NCBI GenBank assembly: GCA_045660825.1
Contig: JAZREN010000032.1
Span: 1-49,800, forward strand
DNA length: 49,800 bases
Origin: HGM04593 sp045660825
GTDB taxonomy: Bacteria; Bacteroidota; Bacteroidia; Bacteroidales; Bacteroidaceae
Reading direction: 5' to 3'
A program made the position numbers and the translations under genes. Positions within the stretch are counted from its first letter, which is position 1. The number at the start of each line of letters is the position of its first letter. The notes under the pieces are model-generated. The model did no database searches. It had not been told where the DNA came from and saw only the letters and a program-made list of their open reading frames with translations. Positions 8,473 through 17,600 of this stretch are shown in pieces.

Positions 8473-8550
8473 GTAGGGGCGGACCGGTGTGTCCGCCCTG
8501 TTTGCACGGGTATTGCTTGTTTTTGGGCAGACACACCGGTCTGCCCCTAC
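8473..8550. repeat. Inverted repeat, GTAGGGGCGGACC family
   Basis: GTAGGGGCGGACCGGTGTGT continuing to CCGCCC faces GGGCAGACACACCGGTCTGC continuing to CCCTAC across a 26-base loop. It is a long near-perfect hairpin between a terminator and the next repeat; no reading frame is present. It looks like a small intergenic repeat element. Confidence 0.7.
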
Positions 8551-8595
8551 ATTTAGCGGTTATGTGTCATTCTTAATGTTGCCTCTGTGTGGCTT

Positions 8596-8654
8596 GTCAT
8601 CCTGAGCGAAGTGAAGGATCTGAAGAAAAGATTCTTTGTTACACTCAGAATGAC
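8596..8654. repeat. Inverted GTCAT-type repeat pair
   Basis: GTCATCCTGAGCGAAGTGAA followed by GGATCTGAAG pairs with ATTCTTTGTTACACTCAGAA followed by TGAC. It ends about 20 bases from the 3' end of the rubredoxin gene and could help end that transcript. Confidence 0.65.
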
Positions 8655-8674
8655 ATATGCTGTACGATTTCTTA

Positions 8675-8842
8675 CTACATTTCCTCAAACTTACTCCTTT
8701 CTGCTTTACACACGGGGCAAACCCAATCTGCCGGCAAATCCTCAAACGCCGTGTTGGCAGGAATACCGCCTTTGAAGTCACCAAACTCCGGGTCATAGAC
8801 CCACTTGCAAACCTTGCAACGGTATTTCTTTAACTTTTTCAT
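8675..8842 (-). CDS. Rubredoxin
   Basis: The 55-residue minus-strand frame reads MKKLKKYRCKVCKWVYDP at its start and DWVCPVCKAERSKFEEM at its end. The two knuckles CKVC and CPVC supply the four cysteines that bind one iron atom. The conserved YDP, the glycine-rich segment FGDFKGGIP and DWVCP are all typical of rubredoxin, and the length is usual. It is a cytoplasmic one-electron carrier, in anaerobes often serving peroxide and superoxide reduction. The gene is single and falls below common length cut-offs for gene finding. Its electron partners are not encoded next to it. No clear promoter was found upstream. Confidence 0.93.
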   Translation of the reverse strand: MKKLKKYRCKVCKWVYDPEFGDFKGGIPANTAFEDLPADWVCPVCKAERSKFEEM

Positions 8843-8975
8843 GTTGTTTGAATTTTAGGTGTTAATACTGGTTATCTTGTTGAAAATTTCTAGCCGTCTG
8901 TTTTCGCGCTATTATGTCATATCGACCGCATGGGAGATATCTCAATGTTCGCGTCAGTATCACTTATGAATTTTT

Positions 8976-9234
8976 AGACATAAGAACAAAAGAACAAAAG
9001 GGCTTTTTGCCATATGATATGTATGTTGCAAAGTTTTACTTGCGACGATAAATAATTGAGGCTGAGACAAGAAGAAAATAGATTCTCGTCTTGCCTCTGT
9101 CACAATTATTTAAACTTGGAAATGAATTCCAAATATATATCACTATGGCATAAAGGCATAAGGTATGTAACCCTCAAGTTGTTGTTTGTTGTTAAGATTT
9201 GTTGCTGTCTTTTGTACTTCTGTTCTTCTGTCTT
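8976..9234. repeat. Element bounded by inverted AGACATAAG...ACAAAAG motifs
   Basis: The left end reads AGACATAAGAACAAAAGAAC and the right end is its inverted form, CTTTTGTACTTCTGTTCTTC followed by TGTCT. Inside are a hairpin TAAATAATTG.../...CAATTATTTA (9049-9112) and a palindrome TTGGAAATGAATTCCAA. A second element with the same ends lies at 11103-11302, and a single end lies near 32268-32292. It may be a small non-autonomous repeat; it codes for nothing visible. Confidence 0.5.
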
Positions 9235-9282
9235 TTAAAACTTTAAACTATTACATTTTTCACTTTTAATTTTTACTAAGTT

Positions 9283-9330
9283 GCTCCCCTAAAGTAGGGG
9301 AGCTGTCACATAGTGACTGAGGGGTATTAT
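9283..9330. repeat. Hairpin repeat downstream of aspD
   Basis: GCTCCCC and GGGGAGC pair around AAGTA-type loop bases, followed by GTCACATAGTGAC and a GAGGGGT tail. On the minus strand it lies about 75 bases behind the aspD stop codon and could act as its terminator, though no strong T-run is present. Confidence 0.5.
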
Positions 9331-9406
9331 TGCAAGCTGTGTGATTGAAACTTGCTCTCGCTCGCTGTGCAATCTGCAAGTAAACTTGTATTGCGCTCAC
9401 TTAATC

Positions 9407-11068
9407 TCATTTTTCCACCACCGGCAAACTCTCTTTCCAACGCTGTGCATACGAATCGAGAATGCCGCGCACCTTTTGGCCAATTATGGTATAGTCTTCC
9501 TCCTTCAGGTTCGCAAGCGAGACACGTATGCTCCATTCGGGGCCGTCGAAGCCGCCGCCGTTCAGCACCACAAGCGATGTCTCCGTTGCAAGGCGGAACA
9601 CCACATCCAGCGGGCTGTGGTTCAGGCGCAGCCAGTCCACGAAATCCTCGCCGTAGAAACGCTTGCCCCACACGGTGAGGTCAATCTCGGAGTAGTAGCC
9701 GGCACGCAAAGGGTCGTCAACGAGTGTAAAGCCCATGTTCTCCCACAATTTGGTAAGGCGTTTGTTTATTATTTCTAGCATTGCCTGGCGGAAGTTGTCA
9801 CCATCGCGCTTGTCAATGATGGAGTAGAGCGCGAACAGCGTCATCTGCAGCTGTTGTGGCAGTGACAGGCCCGATGTGTGGTTCAGTGCCACCTGGCGGC
9901 TGTCGGCAACCATGCGGTCAATGAAACGCATGTTCTCTACATCGCTCCTTATGCTGCCGTAGCGTTGCTGCAGCTCGCCCTTGCGCTTGCGTGGCAGGCG
10001 TTTGAGCAGTGCATCGAATATGTTGTCGCGGTGCAGTGCTATGGCCGCTGTACGCCATCCTGTAGCGCCAAAGTATTTCGAGAACGAATAGACGCAGATG
10101 GTGTTGTGTGGCAGGCGTGCCATCAGTGACTGGAAACCGGGAACGTATGTGGCATACACATCGTCGGTCACAATCATAAGGTTCGGGTTCCAACGCTCCA
10201 CTATATCCACAAGCAGGTCAACCGTCTTGCCATCCATTGCGTAGCTTGGCGGGTTGCTCGGGTTGACGATGAACAGTGCCTTGTATGCCGGGTCGCGCAG
10301 TTTGTTTATTCCCCGCTCGCTGTACTGCCACAGGTGCAGCCCGTCGTCGCTCATGCGGCTTGCCGGTATCTCGGTCACTTTGTAGTTGTAGCGGTAGAGC
10401 TTTGGAATCTCAATGTAGGGCGTGAACACCGGTGTCATCAGTGCAATGTGGTCGCCGCGCTCCAGCAAGCGGTTTTGCTGCAGGCTGTCGAAAATGTAAC
10501 ACATTGCAGCCGTGCCGCCCTCGGTGGCAAAGAGGTCAATCTCGCCCTGTGGCGGGCGGCCGTTGAATAGTTCCTGTGCCATATAGTCATTGATGGCTAT
10601 CTCGGTGTAGCGCAGTATGCGGTCGGGCACTGGGTATTGGTTGCCCATCACACCCTCGGCCCATTCGTGGACGAGCTCGTCGGCGTTTACCTTGTGCTCG
10701 TCGAGCATGTAGCGGTAGCACTTATCGAGGAACAGCGCCCACTCCTCCTTTCTGTTCTCCTTGATGAACTGCTCAAATCGCTCGGCAATGCCATCCTTTT
10801 GCGGTATGCCGGCAATGCCCTCGGCACGTTGCCAGTCGCGGCGGCACTCACTGATGCCGAACTTTCCCAATGCAAAGAACGCCTCACGCGGCAGTGTGGC
10901 AACCCAGTTAGGGTTTCCACGCCCCGCGTTCAGCATGGTATGCATCATCTTTTTTATACTCTCACCCGCAAGCTCAATGAGACGGTCTTTTAGCTCAAAC
11001 GGGCTAATCTTCTCCATCTCCTTCTCAAAATTGCTCACCTCACTGTGGTCATTCAAATAATGGCTCAT
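9407..11068 (-). CDS. aspD: Aspartate 4-decarboxylase (aspartate beta-decarboxylase)
   Basis: The 553-residue PLP enzyme of fold type I converts L-aspartate to L-alanine and CO2. Family features are the N-terminal stretch GRGNPNWVATLPREAFFALG, the glycine-rich FATEGGTAAMCYIF that cradles the cofactor, NPSNPPSYAM, VTDDVYATYVPGF (the Asp pairs with the pyridine nitrogen) and SFSKYFGATGWR, whose Lys (about residue 331) forms the Schiff base. The length is typical, since these enzymes are longer than ordinary aminotransferases. It lies downstream of aspT on the same strand. The pair makes up the known aspartate/alanine cycle, in which decarboxylation consumes a cytoplasmic proton and antiport adds charge, so both build proton motive force. 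The 258-base gap between the genes holds a repeat element, so it is unclear whether they share a transcript. Confidence 0.93.
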   Translation of the reverse strand: MSHYLNDHSEVSNFEKEMEKISPFELKDRLIELAGESIKKMMHTMLNAGRGNPNWVATLPREAFFALGKFGISECRRDWQRAEGIAGIPQKDGIAERFEQFIKENRKEEWALFLDKCYRYMLDEHKVNADELVHEWAEGVMGNQYPVPDRILRYTEIAINDYMAQELFNGRPPQGEIDLFATEGGTAAMCYIFDSLQQNRLLERGDHIALMTPVFTPYIEIPKLYRYNYKVTEIPASRMSDDGLHLWQYSERGINKLRDPAYKALFIVNPSNPPSYAMDGKTVDLLVDIVERWNPNLMIVTDDVYATYVPGFQSLMARLPHNTICVYSFSKYFGATGWRTAAIALHRDNIFDALLKRLPRKRKGELQQRYGSIRSDVENMRFIDRMVADSRQVALNHTSGLSLPQQLQMTLFALYSIIDKRDGDNFRQAMLEIINKRLTKLWENMGFTLVDDPLRAGYYSEIDLTVWGKRFYGEDFVDWLRLNHSPLDVVFRLATETSLVVLNGGGFDGPEWSIRVSLANLKEEDYTIIGQKVRGILDSYAQRWKESLPVVEK

Positions 11069-11102
11069 AATATTTTATTTAAAGTTCAATTCTGTTTTAT
11101 TT

Positions 11103-11302
11103 AGACATAAGTACATAAGTACAAAAGGCTTAGTTTTGATTGCCATTTTTGACTACGTAACAATTTTTTGTTGCAACAATGCCCTGTAAGTGCATTGTAT
11201 AAACTGATTTTTATAACCAATGAAAACAAACGATTGTCTGCATTTGGCTTAAAAATCAGTTTGTCTATAGTCGTTTCTTTTGTTCTTTTGTTCTTCTGTC
11301 TT
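11103..11302. repeat. Second element bounded by inverted AGACATAAG motifs
   Basis: The ends AGACATAAGTACATAAGTAC (left) and TTCTTTTGTTCTTTTGTTCT with a TCTGTCT end (right) face each other. The inside carries AAACTGATTTTTAT pairing with TAAAAATCAGTTT about 35 bases further on. It fills the gap between aspT and aspD. It shares ends but not its interior with the element at 8976-9234. Confidence 0.5.
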
Positions 11303-11326
11303 AAATTGTAGTAGCTAAAGCTCTGC

Positions 11327-13045
11327 CTATCCTACCATCAGCGTCAGGAATACGCCCCAAAGTATCAGTAGAGTATTTCCAACCGCGTATGTAATTGTGT
11401 AGCCCAGTGCCGGGGTTTCGCTCCCAAGGCTCTCCTGCAACGCGCCAATGGCGGCCGTGGTGGTACGTGCTCCGGCGCAGCAGCCAAGCGCTATGGCAGG
11501 GTGGAACTTGAACAACTTTACCGCGACAAACACACCAAAGAGCAATGGCAACGATGTGGCAACAATGCCGGCAATGAACAGCGACAGACCAATCTCACGG
11601 AAACCCTCGACAAAACCCGGACCTGCGGTTATGCCAACAATGGCTATGAATATATTAAGTCCAAGGTTGTTGAACACCCACAGTGCGCCCTCGGGTATTG
11701 CGCCCATCGTAGGGTGGTGTGCACGCCACCAACCGAACACCAGGCCGGCTATCAGTGCGCCGCCGCTGCTGCTAAGGCTCAACGGCACGCCGCCAATGTG
11801 CAGTGTGAGCGTGCCAATCACCGCGCCAATGAAAATGCCAATTGACATGAAAACCACGTCGGTCGCGTTGGTGGCAGGGTCGGGGTAGCCAATCTCTTTT
11901 GCTGCAAGCATCACCTCAACCTTCTTGCCCACAAGCTCAATTACATCGCCTGTGTTCAACACCGTGTCGGCAAACACCGGGATGTTCACGCCCATGCGCT
12001 TTATCTTCTGTATCACAACACCGTGCATGTAGGGCTGACGGCGCAGCTCGCTCACCTTCTTGCCACCGAACGTTATGTCGCGCTTGTGCGAGTGCCCGGC
12101 AACGGTACTCTTCATCACCATCACAGGGAAGTCGAGCAAGGCAGTGTCATCAACCTCGCGACCTATCCATTTCTCCTCGCCAATGGTATATTCGTAGCGG
12201 CCGCTCAGCACCACCTCATCGCCAATATGCAGCACCTCGCGCGGCCTCACATCGTCAACAATGCGCTTACCCTTGCGTATGCGCTCCACGAACAGCCGTT
12301 TCCCTTGCCGTTCAAAGAATGCTTCAAGCTCCTTCACGCGACGCCCTTGCGCGAACCAGTCGTTCTCAATGGCATAACTGCGGAACTCGACCATTCGCTT
12401 CGCGCCCACAATGCCGGGTCTCTCGCTATCGTCGTTGCCCATCTGCTTCTCAAGCTCGCGGCACTTCGCCTTCAGCTTATCGACACCGCCAAGCAACTTT
12501 GGTGCCAGGCGCGCAAGAATCCACGCCGAACCCGCCGTGCCGAATATGTAAGTCACAGCGTATGCAACCGGTATGATGTTCAGCGCCTTCTCCTGCTCAT
12601 CGGCCGGCAACCCAAGCCCGCGGATGGTATCGCCTGCAACGCCAATCACCGCGCTGATGGTCTGGGACCCCGACAGCAACCCTGCTGCCTCGCCCACGTT
12701 GTAACCCATCACCAGGGCAATGCCCCAGGTGGAGAGCAGAATGAACACACACATCACGATGGCAAAGAAAACCTGCGGAAGGCCCTCCTTGCGCAAACCC
12801 GCAAAGAACTGCGGGCCCACCTTGTACCCAATGGCAAAGAGGAACATCAGGAACGCCACCTGTTTCAGCGGCCCCGGCGTTGGAATATCAAGCTGCCCAA
12901 TGAGCACACCCACTAACAGCACACTCGTCACAATGCCCAGGCTGAACCCTTTTATCTGTATCTTCCCGATGAGAAAACCCAACCCCAACGTCAGGTAAAT
13001 AGCCAACTCCGGATGCGCCTGCAAAAGATTAGTAAACCACTCCAT
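11327..13045 (-). CDS. aspT: Aspartate:alanine antiporter (AspT family)
   Basis: The 572-residue membrane protein has about five hydrophobic helices in its first 180 residues (for example YLTLGLGFLIGKIQIKGFSL, AIVMCVFILLSTWGIALVMG), a long cytoplasmic middle (about 190-390) with two TrkA-C/RCK-like segments (YTIGEEKWIGREVDDTALLD; PVFADTVLNTGDVIELVGKK), and a second membrane half (about 395-572) with GCCAGARTTTAAIGALQE. This two-half layout with a central regulatory part is that of AspT transporters, which swap external aspartate for internal alanine. The adjacent aspD decides the substrate assignment, since relatives with other substrates exist. The GSQTISAVIGVAGDTI and GARTTTAAIGALQ segments are the paired repeats expected in each half. 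A 14-base direct repeat covers the start codon. Confidence 0.88.
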   Translation of the reverse strand: MEWFTNLLQAHPELAIYLTLGLGFLIGKIQIKGFSLGIVTSVLLVGVLIGQLDIPTPGPLKQVAFLMFLFAIGYKVGPQFFAGLRKEGLPQVFFAIVMCVFILLSTWGIALVMGYNVGEAAGLLSGSQTISAVIGVAGDTIRGLGLPADEQEKALNIIPVAYAVTYIFGTAGSAWILARLAPKLLGGVDKLKAKCRELEKQMGNDDSERPGIVGAKRMVEFRSYAIENDWFAQGRRVKELEAFFERQGKRLFVERIRKGKRIVDDVRPREVLHIGDEVVLSGRYEYTIGEEKWIGREVDDTALLDFPVMVMKSTVAGHSHKRDITFGGKKVSELRRQPYMHGVVIQKIKRMGVNIPVFADTVLNTGDVIELVGKKVEVMLAAKEIGYPDPATNATDVVFMSIGIFIGAVIGTLTLHIGGVPLSLSSSGGALIAGLVFGWWRAHHPTMGAIPEGALWVFNNLGLNIFIAIVGITAGPGFVEGFREIGLSLFIAGIVATSLPLLFGVFVAVKLFKFHPAIALGCCAGARTTTAAIGALQESLGSETPALGYTITYAVGNTLLILWGVFLTLMVG

Positions 13046-13355
13046 AACAGTACAGTTTAATTTGAGAAGATAACACGGCGGTAGGGGGATTTGTTTTGGA
13101 GGAAGAAAAAAGACAATGCTTCGTTGCGAATTGGCAGCTATTCGCTTGAAAAAGTGTGTGATGTGCTTGGAATACTTTCAAACCACTCCATAATTGAAAC
13201 TTTTATCTCTTCCAAGGAAACACCTGGTGTTATATAAAAGTTTGGCTGTAATAGTGCGAATGTTTATAATAAAAGTGGGGCTTGATGATGGTATGAAATA
13301 AATTTTATTTATTTTTGTATTCAATAGAATTTCTAAAGTTGTTAATATAGCATTT
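13046..13355. other. Junction between the aspT operon and the BREX operon
   Basis: The 310-base gap separates divergent genes. It carries two copies of AAACCACTCCATAA (13034-13047, across the aspT start, and 13180-13193). Ahead of brxA, TTTG (13314-13317) and TAAAGTTG (13334-13341) only loosely match the Bacteroidetes promoter and the spacing of 16 is short. No regulator gene is present. Confidence 0.6.
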
Positions 13356-13985
13356 ATGGCTAATAGTATATATACAGCAGCTATGACAGGTTGTGGGTTT
13401 ATGCACACCGAAATGAAAGCAATGCTTCCGCTTTTGCTTTCGTCTGATGCTGATGTACTCATAAAACAGGAGATTTCAGAAAATAATATTCTTCTCATTA
13501 AATCGGAAACTTCTCGCAAAAGGGCTGTTGCTGAGTTCAAGCGACGCTTCAATGCTGTGCCACGTTCTTTTTGGGAGTGGTACGACAGCGTGAGTGAAAG
13601 CACACAGATGTGGGCGATGTTTTTTGTAAATCTTAAAACATACCGTATCTTCTTCGATTTTCAAATCAATGTAGTTGTAAATAATTGGAACGGCATTTCG
13701 CAATCTGTTACCTACAATGATGTGCTTTCGGAGGTTTACCAAATTTCGGCAAACGATAGTTTTGTGGATAGCTGGAGCGATGAAACAAAGAACAAGGTTG
13801 TTTCTTCGTTCATTACATTACTTCGTAAGGTGGGGCTTCTTGATGCCAATACCACCCAACTGTTCTCTCCACAAGTAAATGAAGAGGAGTTTGCCTATTT
13901 CCTGAAGATTAACGAAGCGTGGTTCCTGGAGGCCTGCCTGCTCGAACCATACGTTATTAACCGCATAAAATCATTCGCCCTATGA
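13356..13985 (+). CDS. brxA: BREX protein BrxA (DUF1819 family)
   Basis: The 209-residue protein heads a BREX operon and matches the BrxA family in size, place and pattern: YTAAMTGCGFMHTEMKAMLPLL at the start (shortened here), then EISENNILLIKSETSRKRAV and a later FEAWFLEACLL-like end. BrxA is a small, mostly helical DNA-binding protein of BREX phage-defence systems. No enzyme motif is visible. Its stop overlaps the brxB start by four bases (ATGA), so translation is probably coupled. The start ATG is preceded by an AT-rich leader without a strong ribosome binding site, as is usual in Bacteroidetes. Confidence 0.85.
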   Translation: MANSIYTAAMTGCGFMHTEMKAMLPLLLSSDADVLIKQEISENNILLIKSETSRKRAVAEFKRRFNAVPRSFWEWYDSVSESTQMWAMFFVNLKTYRIFFDFQINVVVNNWNGISQSVTYNDVLSEVYQISANDSFVDSWSDETKNKVVSSFITLLRKVGLLDANTTQLFSPQVNEEEFAYFLKINEAWFLEACLLEPYVINRIKSFAL

Positions 13986-14599
13986 GAAATATGACGATTG
14001 AAGAGCTGTACGAGAAGCTATCCTCAAAGGAGTTTCAAGATACCGAGCACGGAGATTTGTTCTATAATTTCTATCTGTTTCAGTATGACCCTGCACAGGA
14101 ATATGCCATTCGTAGGCAGATAGACACATTCCAGGCAAATCTTGCTCGCCCTACAAATTACCTTGATGTTCTCAAACTTAATCTTTTCGATGAGTTCTGC
14201 AAGTTCCTTGACGGTATGCCATTCGGACGCTTGCATCCTTCGCAATTAAAGTATTTTCTTGAAAAGGATAATGCAGGAGGGCACGATGCGGTTATAACCT
14301 CACTCACGGCAAAAGCCAACAGCAAGCAGTTCTGCGAATATATACGCAATCGAATTATGGAGCACATTAATGAGGACTCACCCAATAAGAAACCCTATGT
14401 ATTCTTGTATGGAATAGGTTCGATGTTTCCGTTCTTGCGTACAAATGTATTCCTCTCGAACTATGAAGAGTTCAACAATACAAGCAAATACAAGATTATA
14501 GTATTCTACCCTGGCTTCAGTGTAGGCAATTCATTCAACCTTTTTGGCTATATCAACGACCAGCACACTTACAGGGCAATTCGACTTATCAACGACTAA
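13982..14599 (+). CDS. brxB: BREX protein BrxB (DUF1788 family)
   Basis: The 205-residue protein shows the DUF1788 pattern: KKPYVFLYGIGSMFPFLRTN, then YKIIVFYPGFSVGNSFNLFG and a final YRAIRLIND. BrxB is a core BREX component of unclear enzymatic role, probably part of a complex with BrxC and PglX. The ATG at 13982 overlaps brxA by four bases; a second ATG at 13991 is possible. The next gene, brxC, starts 12 bases after the stop. Confidence 0.88.
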   Translation: MRNMTIEELYEKLSSKEFQDTEHGDLFYNFYLFQYDPAQEYAIRRQIDTFQANLARPTNYLDVLKLNLFDEFCKFLDGMPFGRLHPSQLKYFLEKDNAGGHDAVITSLTAKANSKQFCEYIRNRIMEHINEDSPNKKPYVFLYGIGSMFPFLRTNVFLSNYEEFNNTSKYKIIVFYPGFSVGNSFNLFGYINDQHTYRAIRLIND

Positions 14600-14611
14600 A
14601 ACACTACCGTT

Positions 14612-17600
14612 ATGAAATTAGAAAAGTTATATCAAAAAGATATTAACAGAGAGGTGAACCCAGCCGTAAACGCGAGCAACCTTTCTGAAGATACTGTAAA
14701 GATTGAAATTGGCGAGTACGTCTTTACCGACGATATCATCAATAGTCTTTACAAGGTACTGTCTGCTATCAAGGAACGCAGCTTCAGCCATAATGGTATG
14801 TGGATTAGCGGTTATTTTGGTTCGGGTAAATCACACTTTCTGAAATACGTTAAATACTGCCTCGACCCACAGTTCTGTCAGTATGCGATAGAGCGTTTAC
14901 AACAGGCCGTTAAAGAGCGTGATCCTCTACAGGTGCCAGACAGTCGTTCCGAGGTATCTGTATCGGAAATCAATGACCTTGCTATATGGCTTCGCAGTGC
15001 AAAGGTCGATACTATACTTTTTAATATCGGTTCTGTGCACAATATACAGGGCAACGAGCGTCGTGTATTCCTCGATGTGCTGTGGAACGAGTTTAACCGT
15101 ATGCGTGGCTATAACAACAGCAACCTTGCTTTGGCACAGTACTTTGAAAAAGTTCTTGACGAGAAAGGCAAGTTCGACGAGTTTAAGCAGCGCATTGACG
15201 AGTTGGGTTTTACTTGGGAGGACGAATGTATCAGCCTTGCCACCACAGAACTTGATATGATACTTGAAATTGGTAAGGAACTTGTGCCAACACTCACTAT
15301 TGATACTATCCGTAGGAGTATTGTTAATGACAATATCAATAACTTGAGTGTTGAGTCATTTGTTACCGAATTAAAGCTCTTTATCAGCAAACAGCCTGAC
15401 AACTACCGCCTTATATTCTTGGCGGACGAGATTAGTCAGTTCATTGACAATCGCCCAGGTCTTTTGCTCCAGCTCCAGCAGATTGTTTCCGATATTCATC
15501 AGCCTTGCGACAGCAAAGCGTGGGTAGCATGTACAGCACAGCAAGATCTCTCCGAAATTGTAGACAGCTGTAATATCAACAAGACAAGCGATGACTACGG
15601 AAAGATTATGGGCCGTTTTCAGGTACAGGTATCACTCAAGGGAACAAGTACCGAATATATCACACAGCGTCGTATTCTTGAAAAGACTCCCGATGCAACA
15701 ATAGAACTGAACCGTCTTTATTCAAAGAAAAAGAACGCCATTGAAGCGCAGTTCAATCTGCCTTCAGGTTACCGTATCTTTGCCGATTGCGACGACTTTA
15801 TAAACTACTATCCGTTCGTGCCATATCAGTTTACCCTTATGGGCAACATCTTCGACTCTTTTGTGGCACTTGAGTTTGTTAATCGCGAGGTCAAGGGTAA
15901 CGAGCGTAGTATCATCAAGGTTACACACAGCACTGCCAAAGATACCAAAGAACAGGAGGTTGGAGATTTTATTTCGTTCGACCAATTCTACAACTCCATG
16001 TTCAGCCAGGGATTATCGGCAAAGGGTGTCCGTGCCGTTCAGCCAGCAGAGAATGTTGCTAAAGAATACAGTAATCCAAAGTTTGCTACTCGTGTGGTGC
16101 ATATCTTGTTTATGCTTTGCTATATGAGCGAACAGCATCGTCAGCAGTTCTCTGCTACAGCCGACAATGTTACCACATTGCTTATGCAGGACATCGACTG
16201 TCAGAAGCTCTCTTTGAAGAACGATGTTCAGAGCGTGCTTGATTTCCTAGTAGCAAACAATATCATACGCAAGGAGACACGCGGGGCGATTGACGTATAT
16301 AGCTTCTACTCCGAGGACGAGCGCGAGGTGGCAAGTATAATCAAGACACAGCAACTCGATACAGACTCTCGTGCGTCGGTAATTACAGCTATCGTAAAAG
16401 ATTATCTCGCACCGGCAAATCGTGAGACATTCTGCAACTCAAGCATAAATGTCGGCGTCAGCATTATGACAAAAATACTCTATGGAGGTAATCCTGACAT
16501 AAAGGTTGATTTTGTCTATGATAGTATGTTTGGCGATGTCAATCAGTTTGCGCTCTCTAATGACCCGGACAAGCTTGTGTTCTATATGGCCGACCTTTAC
16601 GCAGATTGTGCAGAGCTTAAAAATCTCTTCCATTGGTACTGCCAGGTGGATAAGTACCTCAAGTTGCCTGCACAGTCCGAGGCGCGTACCAAGACAAACA
16701 GCGAGTTCCGTTCACAGGCTGCCGAAATATACCGTTCAAAGATTGTTCCAAAGTTCCGTGAACTCTTCGACAAGAGTGTAATTGTTTCGGGGCAGATTGT
16801 GATTGACAACATTACCCTCAAGGGCAAGGAGCGTTACCACGAGGCAATCACTCGCCACCTCACCGAGGTTTACACTTATGCACGTTATATCACAGGTACG
16901 CATATACCTACTACAGGCGATGCTCTCAAGGCAAAAATCAGCCGTGCTGTCGATGCAAACGAATATACAGAGCTTAATCCGCTTACTGATGCAGAAAAGG
17001 CAGTCAAGAACTACATCGACCGTCAGGGCGGTATTGATGTAGTCCTCTCGGATATTATCTCTACATTCCAGAAACGCCCTTACGGCTGGAATGAATATTC
17101 GACAATATACGTTGTAAACGAGTTAGTACGTCGTCGTATCTATGAGTTCGCATATAACAACAATACCAACATCGACCGTGCTGTGGTGGCTGCCAATATT
17201 GCCCGTGAGAAGAATAAGTTTACGCTCAAGCCTGCACGCGCAATCTCTATTGATTTGGTAAATCAATTCATTGCTAGTTGGAAAGACATCTTCAACGTGC
17301 AGTCTGTTCCCGGTGGTACTGACCATATCGAGATTTTCAATAAATGCCGTGAAATGATAGAGCAGAAGCTTCGTGGCGATAATGGTTTGCACGCATCTAT
17401 CGCATCTTATCCTTTTGCTCCTATCCTGCAACAGGTAATTGATAAATTGACAGAGTGGCAGGCAATACGTGATTACACATTGTTCTTTGAGAAAGTGGTT
17501 GCGGACTCTACCGAAGCAAAGGCAATTATTGATGACGGCAAAACTGTTCGTGAGTTCTGCAACGACCAGCTCGACAGCTACAAGCAGTGCTGCCAGTTTG

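Larger units (their letters stand above)
8843..9406. other. Gene-free stretch holding repeats and hairpins
   Basis: It contains a GTCAT half repeat (8911-8943), the AGACATAAG-bounded element (8976-9234), and a short hairpin repeat (9283-9330). A short open frame from 9056 has no coding character. No RNA gene was recognised. Confidence 0.65.

Noticed and set aside
12023..12916. Long plus-strand open frames opposite aspT
   Set aside because: They are antisense shadows of a GC-rich membrane protein gene and show no recognisable domain.
13314..13341. Promoter directly before brxA
   Set aside because: The boxes match weakly, spacing is only 16 bases, and the start site would fall almost on the start codon.
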